Below, piece after piece: positions 18,432-26,370 of a stretch of DNA of 64,000 nucleotides. This DNA comes from Sphingobium sp. Cam5-1 (GTDB lineage: Bacteria > Pseudomonadota > Alphaproteobacteria > Sphingomonadales > Sphingomonadaceae). The notes beneath the pieces were generated by a model. That model worked only from the letters and a program-made list of their open reading frames with translations, was not told the origin of the DNA and did not search any database. How positions within the stretch are numbered: the first letter of the stretch is position 1; each line of letters opens with the position of its first letter. The stretch covers positions 1,054,001 to 1,118,000 of the forward strand of contig NZ_CP065138.1 of NCBI RefSeq assembly GCF_015693305.1. The letters run 5' to 3'. The translations under genes and the position numbers were made by a program.

Positions 18432-18675
18432 GATCTCCACCCTCCATGATGGCGGCCCGGACCGCCAAGCCCATCGCGTTGCTCCAATACATGCCAGGCA
18501 GGGCGCCGCCCGGCCCGGTCCTGTGGCCCAGCTTCCGGCGCTCCAGCGATTTCGCCACGGCATAGTCCGCGCCGGTGCGTAGTTCTACGCCCGTGCCTTC
18601 GGTGCCGGTCAGATCGTCGGGGTCGCTATCCATCAGCAGCCGGCGTTGCGCCTGGGTGAGATTCGGCCACGTCAT
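18424..18675 (-). CDS. Hypothetical leftward-operon protein (83 aa)
   Basis: MTWPNLTQAQRRLLMDSDPD start; 83 residues. The N terminus looks like a short helix-turn segment. Overlaps both neighbours by 4-8 bp. Not recognised. Confidence 0.65.
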   Translation of the reverse strand: MTWPNLTQAQRRLLMDSDPDDLTGTEGTGVELRTGADYAVAKSLERRKLGHRTGPGGALPGMYWSNAMGLAVRAAIMEGGDHG

Positions 18676-18974
18676 GGCTGCCGCGCCTCCCCGCCCTGCC
18701 GCCCCAGATAATAATCCATGTCCCGCTGTGCCTGACGGGCGGCATCCGCGACGATCTTCTCAATCACCTTGGCCAGTTCGGCGTTGATATATTCGAGAGC
18801 TGCCTTGTTGCCGTCGTGCGCAGAGCCCCAGTTCGAGACCATGTGCAATTTGGCGTTTTCCAGCAGATTTTCACCGCGCAGCCATGCCGCCGCCTTAATA
18901 GCGCGCTCGCCAGCGTAAAGGCGATGGCGCAGGGCGGTCGCCTGCTTCTCGGCCTCATCGACCCGAAGCGTCAT
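18672..18974 (-). CDS. Hypothetical leftward-operon protein (100 aa)
   Basis: 100 residues, helix-rich, ending in a possible amphipathic segment (EYINAELAKVIEKIVADAAR). No cysteines or membrane segment. Coupled by 4-bp overlaps. Not recognised. Confidence 0.65.
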   Translation of the reverse strand: MTLRVDEAEKQATALRHRLYAGERAIKAAAWLRGENLLENAKLHMVSNWGSAHDGNKAALEYINAELAKVIEKIVADAARQAQRDMDYYLGRQGGEARQP

Positions 18975-19207
18975 GACGACGGCCCTCCCGCGCTGAGTGC
19001 CGCCGGGCGGGCGTCACCCTCCAGGCTTTTGCGGGCGTTGATGACGAGGCGGACGCCGTTCATATACTGCTTGGCCAGCAGGGCGCGGGCCTGAGCATCC
19101 TTGATGCTGATCCGGCCGGCCCGAAGCGCCACGAGGTCATCGGCAATGCCCTTGACGATCATGTCCAGGCTGTAGCGGTCACCGACGTCAGTGGGTGCGT
19201 CTTGCAC
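18971..19207 (-). CDS. Hypothetical leftward-operon protein (78 aa)
   Basis: 78 residues with a central helical region (IVKGIADDLVALRAGRISIK). Overlaps the upstream gene by 20 bp and the downstream gene by 4 bp. Not recognised. Confidence 0.65.
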   Translation of the reverse strand: MQDAPTDVGDRYSLDMIVKGIADDLVALRAGRISIKDAQARALLAKQYMNGVRLVINARKSLEGDARPAALSAGGPSS

Positions 19208-19460
19208 GCTCGATCTCCTTGTCCATGGCGCGCAGCAGCGCGTAAGCCGCGCGAAATCCGGTCCACATCGAGACCGGCAGCTGATGCGTCTGAAGCCTGT
19301 TCTGCCCGTTCCACGAGCAGGGCCAGCAGACCGGCGGCGCTTGGAAATCGGGAGAATAAGGATCTCGCTCGATCATCTCCTCACAGATGGCGCACTCGAA
19401 CGGAGCGAGCGCGGGCGGCGGAGGCTTTCTCCTGATCTCGATCTTGATCCGATCAGCCAT
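19188..19460 (-). CDS. Small phage protein with two CxxC/CxxCW pairs (90 aa)
   Basis: From ATG 19460 (MADRIKIEIRRKPPPPALAP). A CAICEEMIERD pair and a CWPCSWNGQN pair suggest a zinc knuckle. The larger frame to 19697 overlaps the upstream gene heavily and is rejected. Function unknown. Confidence 0.68.
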   Translation of the reverse strand: MADRIKIEIRRKPPPPALAPFECAICEEMIERDPYSPDFQAPPVCWPCSWNGQNRLQTHQLPVSMWTGFRAAYALLRAMDKEIERARRTH

Positions 19461-19941
19461 TGTCGGCCTCCGGTCCGGGCTGGATAGGCATCCAGTGCGT
19501 GAACGGATCATGCTCGCCGCCGACGAACTCGCCGAACGTGCTGCAAATCCAACCAGGCGTCTTGATGCTGTGCCAATCGCTGTCGCAATACTGGCCCATC
19601 TCGCCACATTCATGCGGCGGGAATCCCCAATAGACGGTCTCGCGTTGATATTCGCGCCAAACGTCGATGACAGTCCCGTCCTTCGGCGCGGTCTCAATCG
19701 ACCGCCATCCGTCCCAATGCTGGTTGAGGATGTCGGCCACGCGCTGGGCGATTTTCTCCGGCTCGGCCATGTACGCGGACACGATCAACGTTGGGAAATT
19801 CAGGCTGAGCGATGTGCTTCCGTCCTCGTTCTTGCGCGGCGGCTTCTGATAGTGGACGGCAAACACCTCGCCACCCTGCTCTGGGTCGAAGTTGCGCATG
19901 TAGGCGGTCGTGCTGACCGTGAAGCACTGATGCTCAGCCAT
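19453..19941 (-). CDS. Hypothetical phage protein, DUF551-like tail (162 aa)
   Basis: From ATG 19941 (MAEHQCFTVSTTAYMRNFDP). The C-terminal half reads WRSIETAPKDGTVIDVW to DPFTHWMPI, the WxxIxTAPKDG pattern of phage DUF551-type proteins of unknown role. The N-terminal half is unrelated and looks like a separate small domain. Coupled to neighbours by 8-bp overlaps. Confidence 0.75.
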   Translation of the reverse strand: MAEHQCFTVSTTAYMRNFDPEQGGEVFAVHYQKPPRKNEDGSTSLSLNFPTLIVSAYMAEPEKIAQRVADILNQHWDGWRSIETAPKDGTVIDVWREYQRETVYWGFPPHECGEMGQYCDSDWHSIKTPGWICSTFGEFVGGEHDPFTHWMPIQPGPEADNG

Positions 19942-20680
19942 CGATATTCCCCTTCCGCACGTCGAAGCTGACCGCGACAACCCAAGGATTGGCGTCCCAT
20001 GCGCCGTCGCCGTTGATGCTGTCCCAAAGGGAGGCGTAGGACCGTCGGGGGTCAGCGAAGTGGCGCGTCACATTCGGGTTGGTTTCCAGATAATCGATCC
20101 AGCCCCACAGTGACCCAACGCCCCGCGCTTCGATGCCCTCGGCCAAGGCGTCAGCTTCGCTGCAATCCTGCAATCGCTGGACCCGCACATCCGTGACGGT
20201 CAGGGTCAGGCGCGAAGCCCATCGCGGCATGAAGATGGAGGGCCGATAGAGGAGCTCGCTGCGGATTTCGCGATCGTACTCATCGGCCCGATAGGAAATA
20301 TGCAGGTCATCAAGATCGTCCGGGCGCACCTTTGGCGCTTTGCCGCGCTCGTACTCGTAGTGATTGAAGCCATGCGTTTCGCGCACCCACAGGCGGTCGC
20401 CAACGGCGTAGCCGATGTGGGCCATCACCCCGGTGCGGGTGGCGGGTGCCTGCCATTCAAGAGCGTCGCATTCCCAGAACCAGCCATCGCCGTGCAAATG
20501 TCTAAAGCCGGACGCGGCTTGGAGCGCGCGAGACATATGCTCTCCCTTCAAGGTGAAGGCAGGGCGCTCAGGCGTCGCGAAGACGCGGGCCTTCGACAGA
20601 ATGCGGCGCGTCTGGGTCTTCCGCCCCTCCAGCAGGGCGCGCACCATCGGCGCGCTGAAAAGGATCGGGCGATCAGCCAT
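19934..20680 (-). CDS. Phage ASCH/PUA-like protein (PxxFSxPMVRALLEGRKTQTRR family)
   Basis: 248 residues. The N terminus PILFSAPMVRALLEGRKTQTRRIL is typical of a widespread phage family with ASCH/PUA-like character, and YAVGDRLWVRETHGF, MPRWASRLTLTVTDVRVQRL and WDANPWVVAVSF complete the fold. ASCH proteins can bind RNA or modified bases; the role in phages is not settled. Start overlaps the upstream stop by 8 bp. Confidence 0.78.
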   Translation of the reverse strand: MADRPILFSAPMVRALLEGRKTQTRRILSKARVFATPERPAFTLKGEHMSRALQAASGFRHLHGDGWFWECDALEWQAPATRTGVMAHIGYAVGDRLWVRETHGFNHYEYERGKAPKVRPDDLDDLHISYRADEYDREIRSELLYRPSIFMPRWASRLTLTVTDVRVQRLQDCSEADALAEGIEARGVGSLWGWIDYLETNPNVTRHFADPRRSYASLWDSINGDGAWDANPWVVAVSFDVRKGNIDG

Positions 20681-21272
20681 TGCGGCGCTCCTTTATCAGG
20701 CGTTCACGGAGCAGCGCGCCAAATGGCGTCAGGCGCAGATACCCGCGATGCCCGTTCTCATAGGGATGGTCATCACCAGCCAGCACGATCTGCCGCTTGA
20801 TGAAGGCGCTGCACGACTGGAGGCCAGCGCCCTTGCTCTGAATGGCGTAGCTGAACCGCAGTTCTTCGGCCGGACCATCCGGCTGCAGGCGAACGAGCAG
20901 ATCGCGCTGCGCCGGTGACAGGCCGTTGATGACGACGCTGATGGCGACCTCGCCCTCCGGTCCGCAGTCATTAGCCGGAGCTGGCGGTGAACCGGGTTGC
21001 CCGTCGATTCTGCGCTGGATTTCGTTGCAGTCAGGAAGCTGCGTCCACCAAAGCTGATGCTCGTCCTCTTGCGACCAGGGCCAGCCACCGACGTCTTGCG
21101 CCGGCAGTTCGATCTGCTCGAAGCCGATGGTGATCTCCACCGACATGGTGCGGCCCAGGTCGAGCGGCGTGCCAACATACGGCGGCTCGGTGATTGGCGC
21201 GAAGAACCAGAGCACGCTGCCCATATCCTCATGCCATTCTGCGAACGGGCGTGGCTGAAGGATATCAGTCAT
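20673..21272 (-). CDS. Hypothetical leftward-operon protein (199 aa)
   Basis: From ATG 21272 (MTDILQPRPFAEWHEDMGSV), overlapping the 53-aa membrane protein by 8 bp. Acidic middle; the C-terminal 90 residues (ISVVINGLSPAQRDLLVRLQ onward) end with YENGHRGYLRLTPFGALLRE, the look of a small winged-helix domain. The longer frame to 21404 has an arginine-rich shadow start. Function unknown. Confidence 0.7.
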   Translation of the reverse strand: MTDILQPRPFAEWHEDMGSVLWFFAPITEPPYVGTPLDLGRTMSVEITIGFEQIELPAQDVGGWPWSQEDEHQLWWTQLPDCNEIQRRIDGQPGSPPAPANDCGPEGEVAISVVINGLSPAQRDLLVRLQPDGPAEELRFSYAIQSKGAGLQSCSAFIKRQIVLAGDDHPYENGHRGYLRLTPFGALLRERLIKERRNG

Positions 21273-21426
21273 CTTGCACCGCCAATTCCAGCAGTCTTTC
21301 GCGTATCTTTTTCTTGCAGACGGCACCGGACAGCACGCGGACAACAACCTTCGTGAGCACGGCGTCCAGCAGCGACCTCGCCGCCCAGCCCACCGCGATC
21401 CCAACGGCGATATATAAAAATATCAT
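21265..21426 (-). CDS. 53-residue membrane protein
   Basis: MIFLYIAVGIAVGWAARSLL, then a basic C terminus. One membrane helix at the N terminus followed by KKKIRERLLE. Its ATG overlaps the stop of the upstream gene (ATGA) and its stop overlaps the next gene, the same coupling as the rest of the operon. Function unknown. Confidence 0.65.
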   Translation of the reverse strand: MIFLYIAVGIAVGWAARSLLDAVLTKVVVRVLSGAVCKKKIRERLLELAVQDD

Positions 21427-21770
21427 CCTTCAAATCCTTTCGACTGTGCGAATTCAATGACCTCCGCCCGGCTGGCGAAGGTGTGGCGGCCGACCCGGAA
21501 GCGGCCCTCGATGGCGCAGACTGGCACGAAGCCCCTGCGGCGCAGGAAGGTCTGGGCGCGCTCGAACGGGTCCGTTCGGCGGTGCTCGTCCTCATGGATG
21601 CCCGCCATGATGCGCTTGGCGGTGATCCCGGCGATGCTGCGGTGGCTCGAGTTCGCGTTGCGCGCGAGAAGCCCGCGCTTCTGCATCTGGATTTGCGCCA
21701 GGTTCATGTCGGCATCGGCTGGCACCGGCACCACGTCGCCGATCTTGTAGTTTGGTAGCGGGCGCTTCAT
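21423..21770 (-). CDS. Hypothetical leftward-operon protein (115 aa)
   Basis: 115 basic residues (pattern GLLARNANSSHRSIAGITAK and RRTDPFERAQTFLRRRG) with a C-terminal VGRHTFASRAEVIEFA helix. Possible DNA-binding protein. Coupled 4-bp overlaps to the methyltransferase gene upstream and the 53-aa gene downstream. Confidence 0.7.
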   Translation of the reverse strand: MKRPLPNYKIGDVVPVPADADMNLAQIQMQKRGLLARNANSSHRSIAGITAKRIMAGIHEDEHRRTDPFERAQTFLRRRGFVPVCAIEGRFRVGRHTFASRAEVIEFAQSKGFEG

Positions 21771-23674
21771 GCTGCCTCCCGCTCTCCCTGCACCGCCTCG
21801 GCCGGGAACTGCGCGCGCACCAGCGCCTCAGCAATCGGCGGGCAAACGCTATTTCCGCACTTGGCGACCTGCGCTGTCTTCGTGATCGGCTGGCCGTGGG
21901 CGTCCGTCTCAATCTGATAGTCGGCCGGGAAGCCCTGCGCGTTGAACAGTTCGCGCGGGCTGAGCATCCTCATGCCGATATCGACAATGACATATTCCTC
22001 GCCATCGACGCTGACCGTCACCAGCCCGAAGCGGTCCTGAACCGTCACGGTGCCGAGCGGATTGCTCAAGCCATGACCATCCTGCTCGTTCCCGTAATAT
22101 TTGATCAGGAAGGCGCGGACCTCGGCGGTGTGAATGCCGCCCGCGCTGATCGTATTCAGAGGCTCATCGACGTCGGCGCCGCTGCCCTCGACGTGCCGGT
22201 CGCTTGTCCCGCGCAGCTTGATCAGGTTCGAGGTGACGAGCCGCTGCTGCGATCCAGCCGTCTGCACCGTTGAGAGTGGCGCGTCGGCAGCGCGGCCGGC
22301 CAGGTTCTCATTGTTGGGGCCGCCGTTCGCCTGCTCCAGGTGGGCGCAGACGACCGCATGCCGCGGTGCGCCCGCCATCACCGTATGCAGCGGCTCGGCT
22401 GGGTCGATGCCCTTCCCGTTCTCGGCAAACTTCTGCATGAAAGCCATGACGGCATGATGCTTCGTGCCGCCAGCGACTACCGTGCCCAGCGGCTTTTCAG
22501 CATCCATCGCGCGCGGGGCCTGTCCTTCGCGTTCCCCGTTGCCGATGTGGACGAGGTGCGCAGCCGCGACGCAGGCATCTGCCTTGGTCGTGGTGGTGGG
22601 GAAAGGCTGCTCGGGTCCGACAGGACCGCTCTGCCCGCGCCGCCCGCCGCAGCCGACGATGACCGGCGATAGGACGGTTTCAACGACGCCCAGCGGCGCA
22701 GAGCCGCCCGGCCGCTTGATGTAGCTGTTGGCGGTGACCGTGTGCAGCGGCTCATCAGCAGCATGGCCGATCGCGCCTTCGCGAAACTTCGTGATGTGCG
22801 GCGCAACCACCGCCATCTCGCCGCCCTTTGCCGTGGTGATGGTGCGCAGCGGCTCATCGCCCGGATAGAAGCGGTCGCCTGCCCAGTTCGTGTTGCAGAT
22901 CGGCACGATGAACGGCGAGGGATTGTTGACGACGAACTTCATAATGCCGTGCGCGATCCGGCGCAGGGTCTTCTCCGCCAGCGCTTTCTTGCGCTCGAAG
23001 ATGGACGGGCAAGGGATCGACCAGTCGATGATTTCGGCCGCGGTGCGCCACGGCAGCAGCTTGCCGCTCAGGACTTCCGGTGAGCCCGGCTTGCCGTGCG
23101 TAGGCGCAGGCCAGACAATCGGGTTGCCGTCGCGGCGCGCGATCATGAAGAAGCGCTTGCGAATAGTCGGCGCGCCATAGTCGCAGGCACGCAGCTCCTT
23201 CCACTGGATCTTGTAACCGGCCTTGCGCAGTTCGCGCGTCCATTTGGTGAATGTCTCTCCTGCCCGCTCCTTGATGGGCTTGCCCTCGTCACAGAGCGGC
23301 CCCCAGGTGCGGAACTCCTCGACGTTCTCCAGCAGGATGACGTCGGGCTTTACCCGCTGCGCCCAGAGCACGACTACCCACGCGAGATCGCGGATCGACT
23401 TCTCGCGCGGCTTCCCGCCCTTGGCCTTGCTGAAATGCTTGCAGTCGGGGCTGAACCACGCGAGCTGGACGTGACGCCCGGCGACAACCTCCTGCGGATC
23501 GATCTGCCAGATGTTGTTGCGGATATGCAGCGTGCCAGGGTGATTGGCCTCATGCATCCGGATGGCCTGCTCATCGTGATTGATGGCGATGTCCACCGCC
23601 CGGCCAAGCGCGGCTTCGATCCCGGTCGACGCACCGCCGCCGCCTGCGAAATTGTCGACGATGATTCCGTGCAT
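21767..23674 (-). CDS. Phage C5-cytosine DNA methyltransferase with repeated central region
   Basis: Methylates cytosine C5, probably to protect phage DNA from host restriction. 635 residues: motif I VDNFAGGGGASTG at about 6-18, catalytic Cys78 in the variant motif IV FSPDCKHFSKAKGG (SPDC instead of PPCQ), motif VI LLENVEEF at 115-121, motif VIII IRKRFFMIAR at 171-180, motif IX-like MRMLSPRELFNAQGFP at about 568, motif X CGNSV at 606. Residues 273-546 hold eight copies of a DEPLxTVTA-type motif spaced 33-48 residues apart. No restriction endonuclease lies beside it, so it looks like an orphan enzyme. The specificity is unknown. Confidence 0.92.
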   Translation of the reverse strand: MHGIIVDNFAGGGGASTGIEAALGRAVDIAINHDEQAIRMHEANHPGTLHIRNNIWQIDPQEVVAGRHVQLAWFSPDCKHFSKAKGGKPREKSIRDLAWVVVLWAQRVKPDVILLENVEEFRTWGPLCDEGKPIKERAGETFTKWTRELRKAGYKIQWKELRACDYGAPTIRKRFFMIARRDGNPIVWPAPTHGKPGSPEVLSGKLLPWRTAAEIIDWSIPCPSIFERKKALAEKTLRRIAHGIMKFVVNNPSPFIVPICNTNWAGDRFYPGDEPLRTITTAKGGEMAVVAPHITKFREGAIGHAADEPLHTVTANSYIKRPGGSAPLGVVETVLSPVIVGCGGRRGQSGPVGPEQPFPTTTTKADACVAAAHLVHIGNGEREGQAPRAMDAEKPLGTVVAGGTKHHAVMAFMQKFAENGKGIDPAEPLHTVMAGAPRHAVVCAHLEQANGGPNNENLAGRAADAPLSTVQTAGSQQRLVTSNLIKLRGTSDRHVEGSGADVDEPLNTISAGGIHTAEVRAFLIKYYGNEQDGHGLSNPLGTVTVQDRFGLVTVSVDGEEYVIVDIGMRMLSPRELFNAQGFPADYQIETDAHGQPITKTAQVAKCGNSVCPPIAEALVRAQFPAEAVQGEREAA

Positions 23675-24081
23675 CAGTCTGGTTTCCCGATCATCTCATT
23701 GTGGACATGCACCAGCGCGCCGACGGCGGCGGTGATGGTGTGATCGTCGCCGAAGCTGACGAGCACGGTGCGGTCGGCTGGGTTGTCGTCAGCCAGGGCG
23801 ACGATGTGCAGACCTTCGGCAGGCCATATCTCGTCCTCGCCTGTCCGCTCGTGCCGGTTACTCTCCGCCCAGCGCTTGCCCCAATTGGCGCGCAGCGTGG
23901 CGATCATGGCGTCAATAGGGTCCGGAGCTTCGACCGGGACGCCATGCTCGTGGCAATATTTGCAGGTGGCCGGATTGCCGCGGCAATGCACGAGGCTGCC
24001 GCCCATGCCCTTGATGGCGTGGCGGAAGCCCCAGCGCGTCTTGACCAGCACGAATTCAGGAGTTTCGGCGCCGAACTTCAT
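23674..24081 (-). CDS. Hypothetical leftward-operon protein (135 aa)
   Basis: From ATG 24081 (MKFGAETPEFVLVKTRWGFR). A His/Cys cluster (VHCRGNPATCKYCHEHG) may bind zinc. The stop overlaps the methyltransferase start. Function unknown. Confidence 0.68.
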   Translation of the reverse strand: MKFGAETPEFVLVKTRWGFRHAIKGMGGSLVHCRGNPATCKYCHEHGVPVEAPDPIDAMIATLRANWGKRWAESNRHERTGEDEIWPAEGLHIVALADDNPADRTVLVSFGDDHTITAAVGALVHVHNEMIGKPD

Positions 24082-24269
24082 GGCCGTCGCTCCGCGCGCA
24101 GATTGCAGGCATCCGCGAGCTTGCCCTTCAGATCGACGCCAGCCTTCGCCGCCTCGATGCAAAGCATGGTCTCGCCTTGATCAGCGATGCGATCCAAATC
24201 GATGGAAATGGCCCACAAGCACAGGGTCAGAGCTAAGAAGCCAACAGCCAAGGAACCGACGCCATCCAT
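24078..24269 (-). CDS. 63-residue protein with N-terminal membrane helix
   Basis: MDGVGSLAVGFLALTLCLWA forms a membrane or signal helix, followed by about 40 soluble residues with two cysteines. Coupled on both sides. Function unknown. Confidence 0.62.
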   Translation of the reverse strand: MDGVGSLAVGFLALTLCLWAISIDLDRIADQGETMLCIEAAKAGVDLKGKLADACNLRAERRP

Positions 24270-24745
24270 CAGTCAACCTCCCCGCATCCGCGTCCGACCA
24301 GTTCGCCATTCTCGCCGCCGGTGAAGTCGCGCCAGTTCACCCAGCCTTGCGGGCAGGCGAAGCCCCATTCCCGAACCTTCGGCCCGGTGAAGAACAGGGA
24401 GATGCAAGGCTTGCCCTCGATCAGTTCCAAGCGGTGCAGCGCAGTCGCCTCACGTGTGACGACATCGCCCGGGTGACGAGTGATCGAACCTTCGGGCGTG
24501 ACCTCGCGATAGCTGCCGAGCAGCAGATAGGACGTGCTCGCCCAAGGATGATCATGCAGCGCGCGATCATCATCATCCCGCAGGATGCAGTGCAGATAGA
24601 CGTTCTGCTGCTCATTGCGGGGCAGAATCCACCAACGCCGCAGATACGGGTTGAGAGGATCGCCGATGACGAAATCCGGTTGGCGCTTCATGGTCGCGAA
24701 GGCCCACGACTGCATGTCGCCCAGGCTGGCGTAGCCAATATTCAT
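24269..24745 (-). CDS. Cupin-like phage protein (158 aa)
   Basis: The core DRALHDHPWASTSYLLLGSY followed by EVTP and the later REATALHRLELIEGKPCISL has the two histidine-bearing halves of a small cupin-type beta barrel. Homologous proteins are frequent in phage early regions; substrate unknown. ATG at 24745 overlaps the repeat-protein gene by 4 bp; an internal Met at residue 12 or 18 is a possible start. Confidence 0.75.
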   Translation of the reverse strand: MNIGYASLGDMQSWAFATMKRQPDFVIGDPLNPYLRRWWILPRNEQQNVYLHCILRDDDDRALHDHPWASTSYLLLGSYREVTPEGSITRHPGDVVTREATALHRLELIEGKPCISLFFTGPKVREWGFACPQGWVNWRDFTGGENGELVGRGCGEVD

Positions 24746-25797
24746 GCCGCGACACCCTGCCGGATCATTTCCAGCCGCCCCCGCGCCTCATTCTCCGAAA
24801 GGAAGAACATCGTCGCCGCTTCAGTGCCGAGCAGGATAGCGCCAGCCGTGGCGGGCCCGACTTCCTTCTCTAGCTTGTAGCCTTCCTCACCGGACAGGTG
24901 GACGGCCCAGCCGGCGATGCAATGCGCCGTCCCGCACACAGCATCATCCTTGTGCCAGGCATCCATGACGAGATTGGAGGGATCGGCCAGCGCGCATTCC
25001 GCGACCTGCTTCAGCAACAGCTTCTGCGCATCAGGATCGCCGACCGGCTGGCCATGGATGGTTTCCAGCTTCGGCGCGATCAGCTTGGAACGAGGATGAA
25101 GTTCGAGGGAGCCGCCGATGCTCGTGACCTGCGGGAGGTCCGCCGTCGCGCCCTCGCTGACGTAGAGGGAGCCGCCGATGCTCGTGACCTGCGGGAGGTC
25201 CGCCGTCGCGCCCTCGCTGACGTAGAGGGAGCCGCCGATGCTCGTGACCTGCGGGAGGTCCGCCGTCGCGCCCTGCCTGACGTCGAGGGAGCCGCCGATG
25301 CTCGTGACCTGCGGGAGGTCCGCCGTCGCGCCCTCGCTGACGTAGAGGGAGCCGCCGATGCTCGTGACCTGCGGGAGGTCCGCCGTCGCGCCCTGCCTGA
25401 CGTCGAGGGAGCCGCCGATGCTCGTGACCTGCGGGAGGTCCGCCGTCGCGCCCTGCCTGACGTCGAGGGAGCCGCCGATGCTCGTGACCTGCGGGAGGTC
25501 CGCCGTCGCGCCCTCGCTGACGTCGAGGGAGCCGCCGATGCTCGTGACCTGCGGGAGGTCCGCCGTCGCGCCCTCGCTGACGTCGAGGGAGCCGCCGATG
25601 CTCGTGACCTGCGGGAGGTCCGCCGTCGCGCCCTCGCTGACGTCGAGGTAGCCGCCGATGCTCGTGACCTGCGGGAGGTCCGCCGTCGCGCCCTCGCTGA
25701 CGTCGAGGGAGCCGCCGACGCTCGTGACAGCCTGGGCGTCATCACCTTTGTCGATGACGAGATCACCGAGGATCGCGCCCTTATAGATCTTGCTCAT
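24742..25797 (-). CDS. Ten-unit 20-residue tandem-repeat (beta-solenoid-like) phage protein
   Basis: 351 residues from ATG 25797 (MSKIYKGAILGDLVIDKGDD), overlapping the upstream stop by 4 bp. After 29 residues come ten copies of VTSIGGSLDVSEGATADLPQ, varying only as SLDV/SLYV/YLDV and SEG/RQG, then SLELHPRSKLIAPKLETIHG and a distinct C-terminal domain with CGTAHCIAGWAVHL. Each unit resembles a short LRR- or receptor-L-like beta rung, so a right-handed solenoid is likely. The C-terminal domain occurs in other phage proteins. Function unknown. Confidence 0.85.
   Translation of the reverse strand: MSKIYKGAILGDLVIDKGDDAQAVTSVGGSLDVSEGATADLPQVTSIGGYLDVSEGATADLPQVTSIGGSLDVSEGATADLPQVTSIGGSLDVSEGATADLPQVTSIGGSLDVRQGATADLPQVTSIGGSLDVRQGATADLPQVTSIGGSLYVSEGATADLPQVTSIGGSLDVRQGATADLPQVTSIGGSLYVSEGATADLPQVTSIGGSLYVSEGATADLPQVTSIGGSLELHPRSKLIAPKLETIHGQPVGDPDAQKLLLKQVAECALADPSNLVMDAWHKDDAVCGTAHCIAGWAVHLSGEEGYKLEKEVGPATAGAILLGTEAATMFFLSENEARGRLEMIRQGVAA
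25110..25725. repeat. 60-bp tandem repeat array, ten units
   Basis: The unit cgccgtcgcgccctcgctga plus about 40 bp repeats every 60 bp from 25141 to 25740, with a partial unit on the left. Neighbouring units differ only at ccctcgctga/ccctgcctga and cgtagaggga/cgtcgaggga/cgtcgaggta. Near-perfect identity, including third codon positions, points to recent slippage or gene conversion. Confidence 0.95.
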
Positions 25798-26177
25798 TCT
25801 TCGTTCTCCCGCTGGCACGGCGCAATGTCGGCCAGATCGCTGGTGCAGACCGGGCAGTCGCAGCCCGGCTCGGAAAGGTTGGCGGGCCGACCGGCCTCGA
25901 CGGCCGACCCGCGTGGATCAGATGACGACCGAGAGGGGGAATGGTCGTCCGAGGCTCCCGTCCGCTGCGCGCTAAGGGGGGACGCGCGCAGTTGGGACAG
26001 TGGGGGTTTGTTGAGCAGGCGCTGACGGTGATCGGTGGCGAGAGACGCCCGCGCCGCGACGCCTGCGAGAAGGATGGAGGGATGCTCGATCAACGGCCGA
26101 GCCTCCGGAACGGGAACCACAGGCTGCGCTTGCGCTCCATCGGCTGGATCGGGCCGCGCATTCTTTCGGACTGCCAT
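25794..26177 (-). CDS. Doubtful hypothetical protein (up to 127 aa)
   Basis: The frame ends with PGCDCPVCTSDLADIAPCQR, which looks like real coding sequence, and its stop overlaps the repeat-protein ATG by 4 bp. The only ATG (26177) overlaps the upstream 48-aa gene by 88 bp, and the first 60 residues are Pro/Ser/Arg-rich like a shadow frame. The true start may be a non-ATG codon further in. Confidence 0.4.
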   Translation of the reverse strand: MAVRKNARPDPADGAQAQPVVPVPEARPLIEHPSILLAGVAARASLATDHRQRLLNKPPLSQLRASPLSAQRTGASDDHSPSRSSSDPRGSAVEAGRPANLSEPGCDCPVCTSDLADIAPCQRENEE

Positions 26178-26236
26178 TGGGTCCGGGGCGTCACAGTGAG
26201 CGGGTCGCGCCCGGTGGTGTGGAAGCGAGCGGACAT
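26090..26236 (-). CDS. 48-residue basic phage protein
   Basis: MSARFHTTGRDPLTVTPRTQ, then a short Trp/Arg-rich tail ending RRLGR. Its ATG overlaps the stop of the preceding gene (TGATG). The TTGRxP...RTxW...GPIxPM pattern is familiar from small proteins in alphaproteobacterial prophages; function unknown. Confidence 0.6.
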   Translation of the reverse strand: MSARFHTTGRDPLTVTPRTQWQSERMRGPIQPMERKRSLWFPFRRLGR

Positions 26237-26370
26237 CACCCCTCCCCCATCAGCAGCGCGTCGATGATCCGGTCCGCGTAAGAGATCAGATGGACGTAGA
26301 TCAGCCAGCAGGAGCCGATGCCCATGCCGAGCATGAACAGGCTGGCGGCGATGTGCGGGGCGGCGCTCAC
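26236..26370 (-). CDS. 44-residue membrane protein, GTG start
   Basis: VSAAPHIAASLFMLGMGIGS leads into CWLIYVHLISYADR, giving one long membrane helix. GTG 26370 overlaps the stop of the first leftward gene (GTGA). Function unknown. Confidence 0.58.
   Translation of the reverse strand: MSAAPHIAASLFMLGMGIGSCWLIYVHLISYADRIIDALLMGEG

Noticed and set aside
25110..25725. CRISPR array
   Set aside because: Units are directly tandem without unique spacers and are translated in frame.
24898..26025. 375-codon plus-strand frame through the 60-bp repeats
   Set aside because: Any frame is open because the repeat is a multiple of three; the minus-strand frame has coupling, start and a distinct C-terminal domain.
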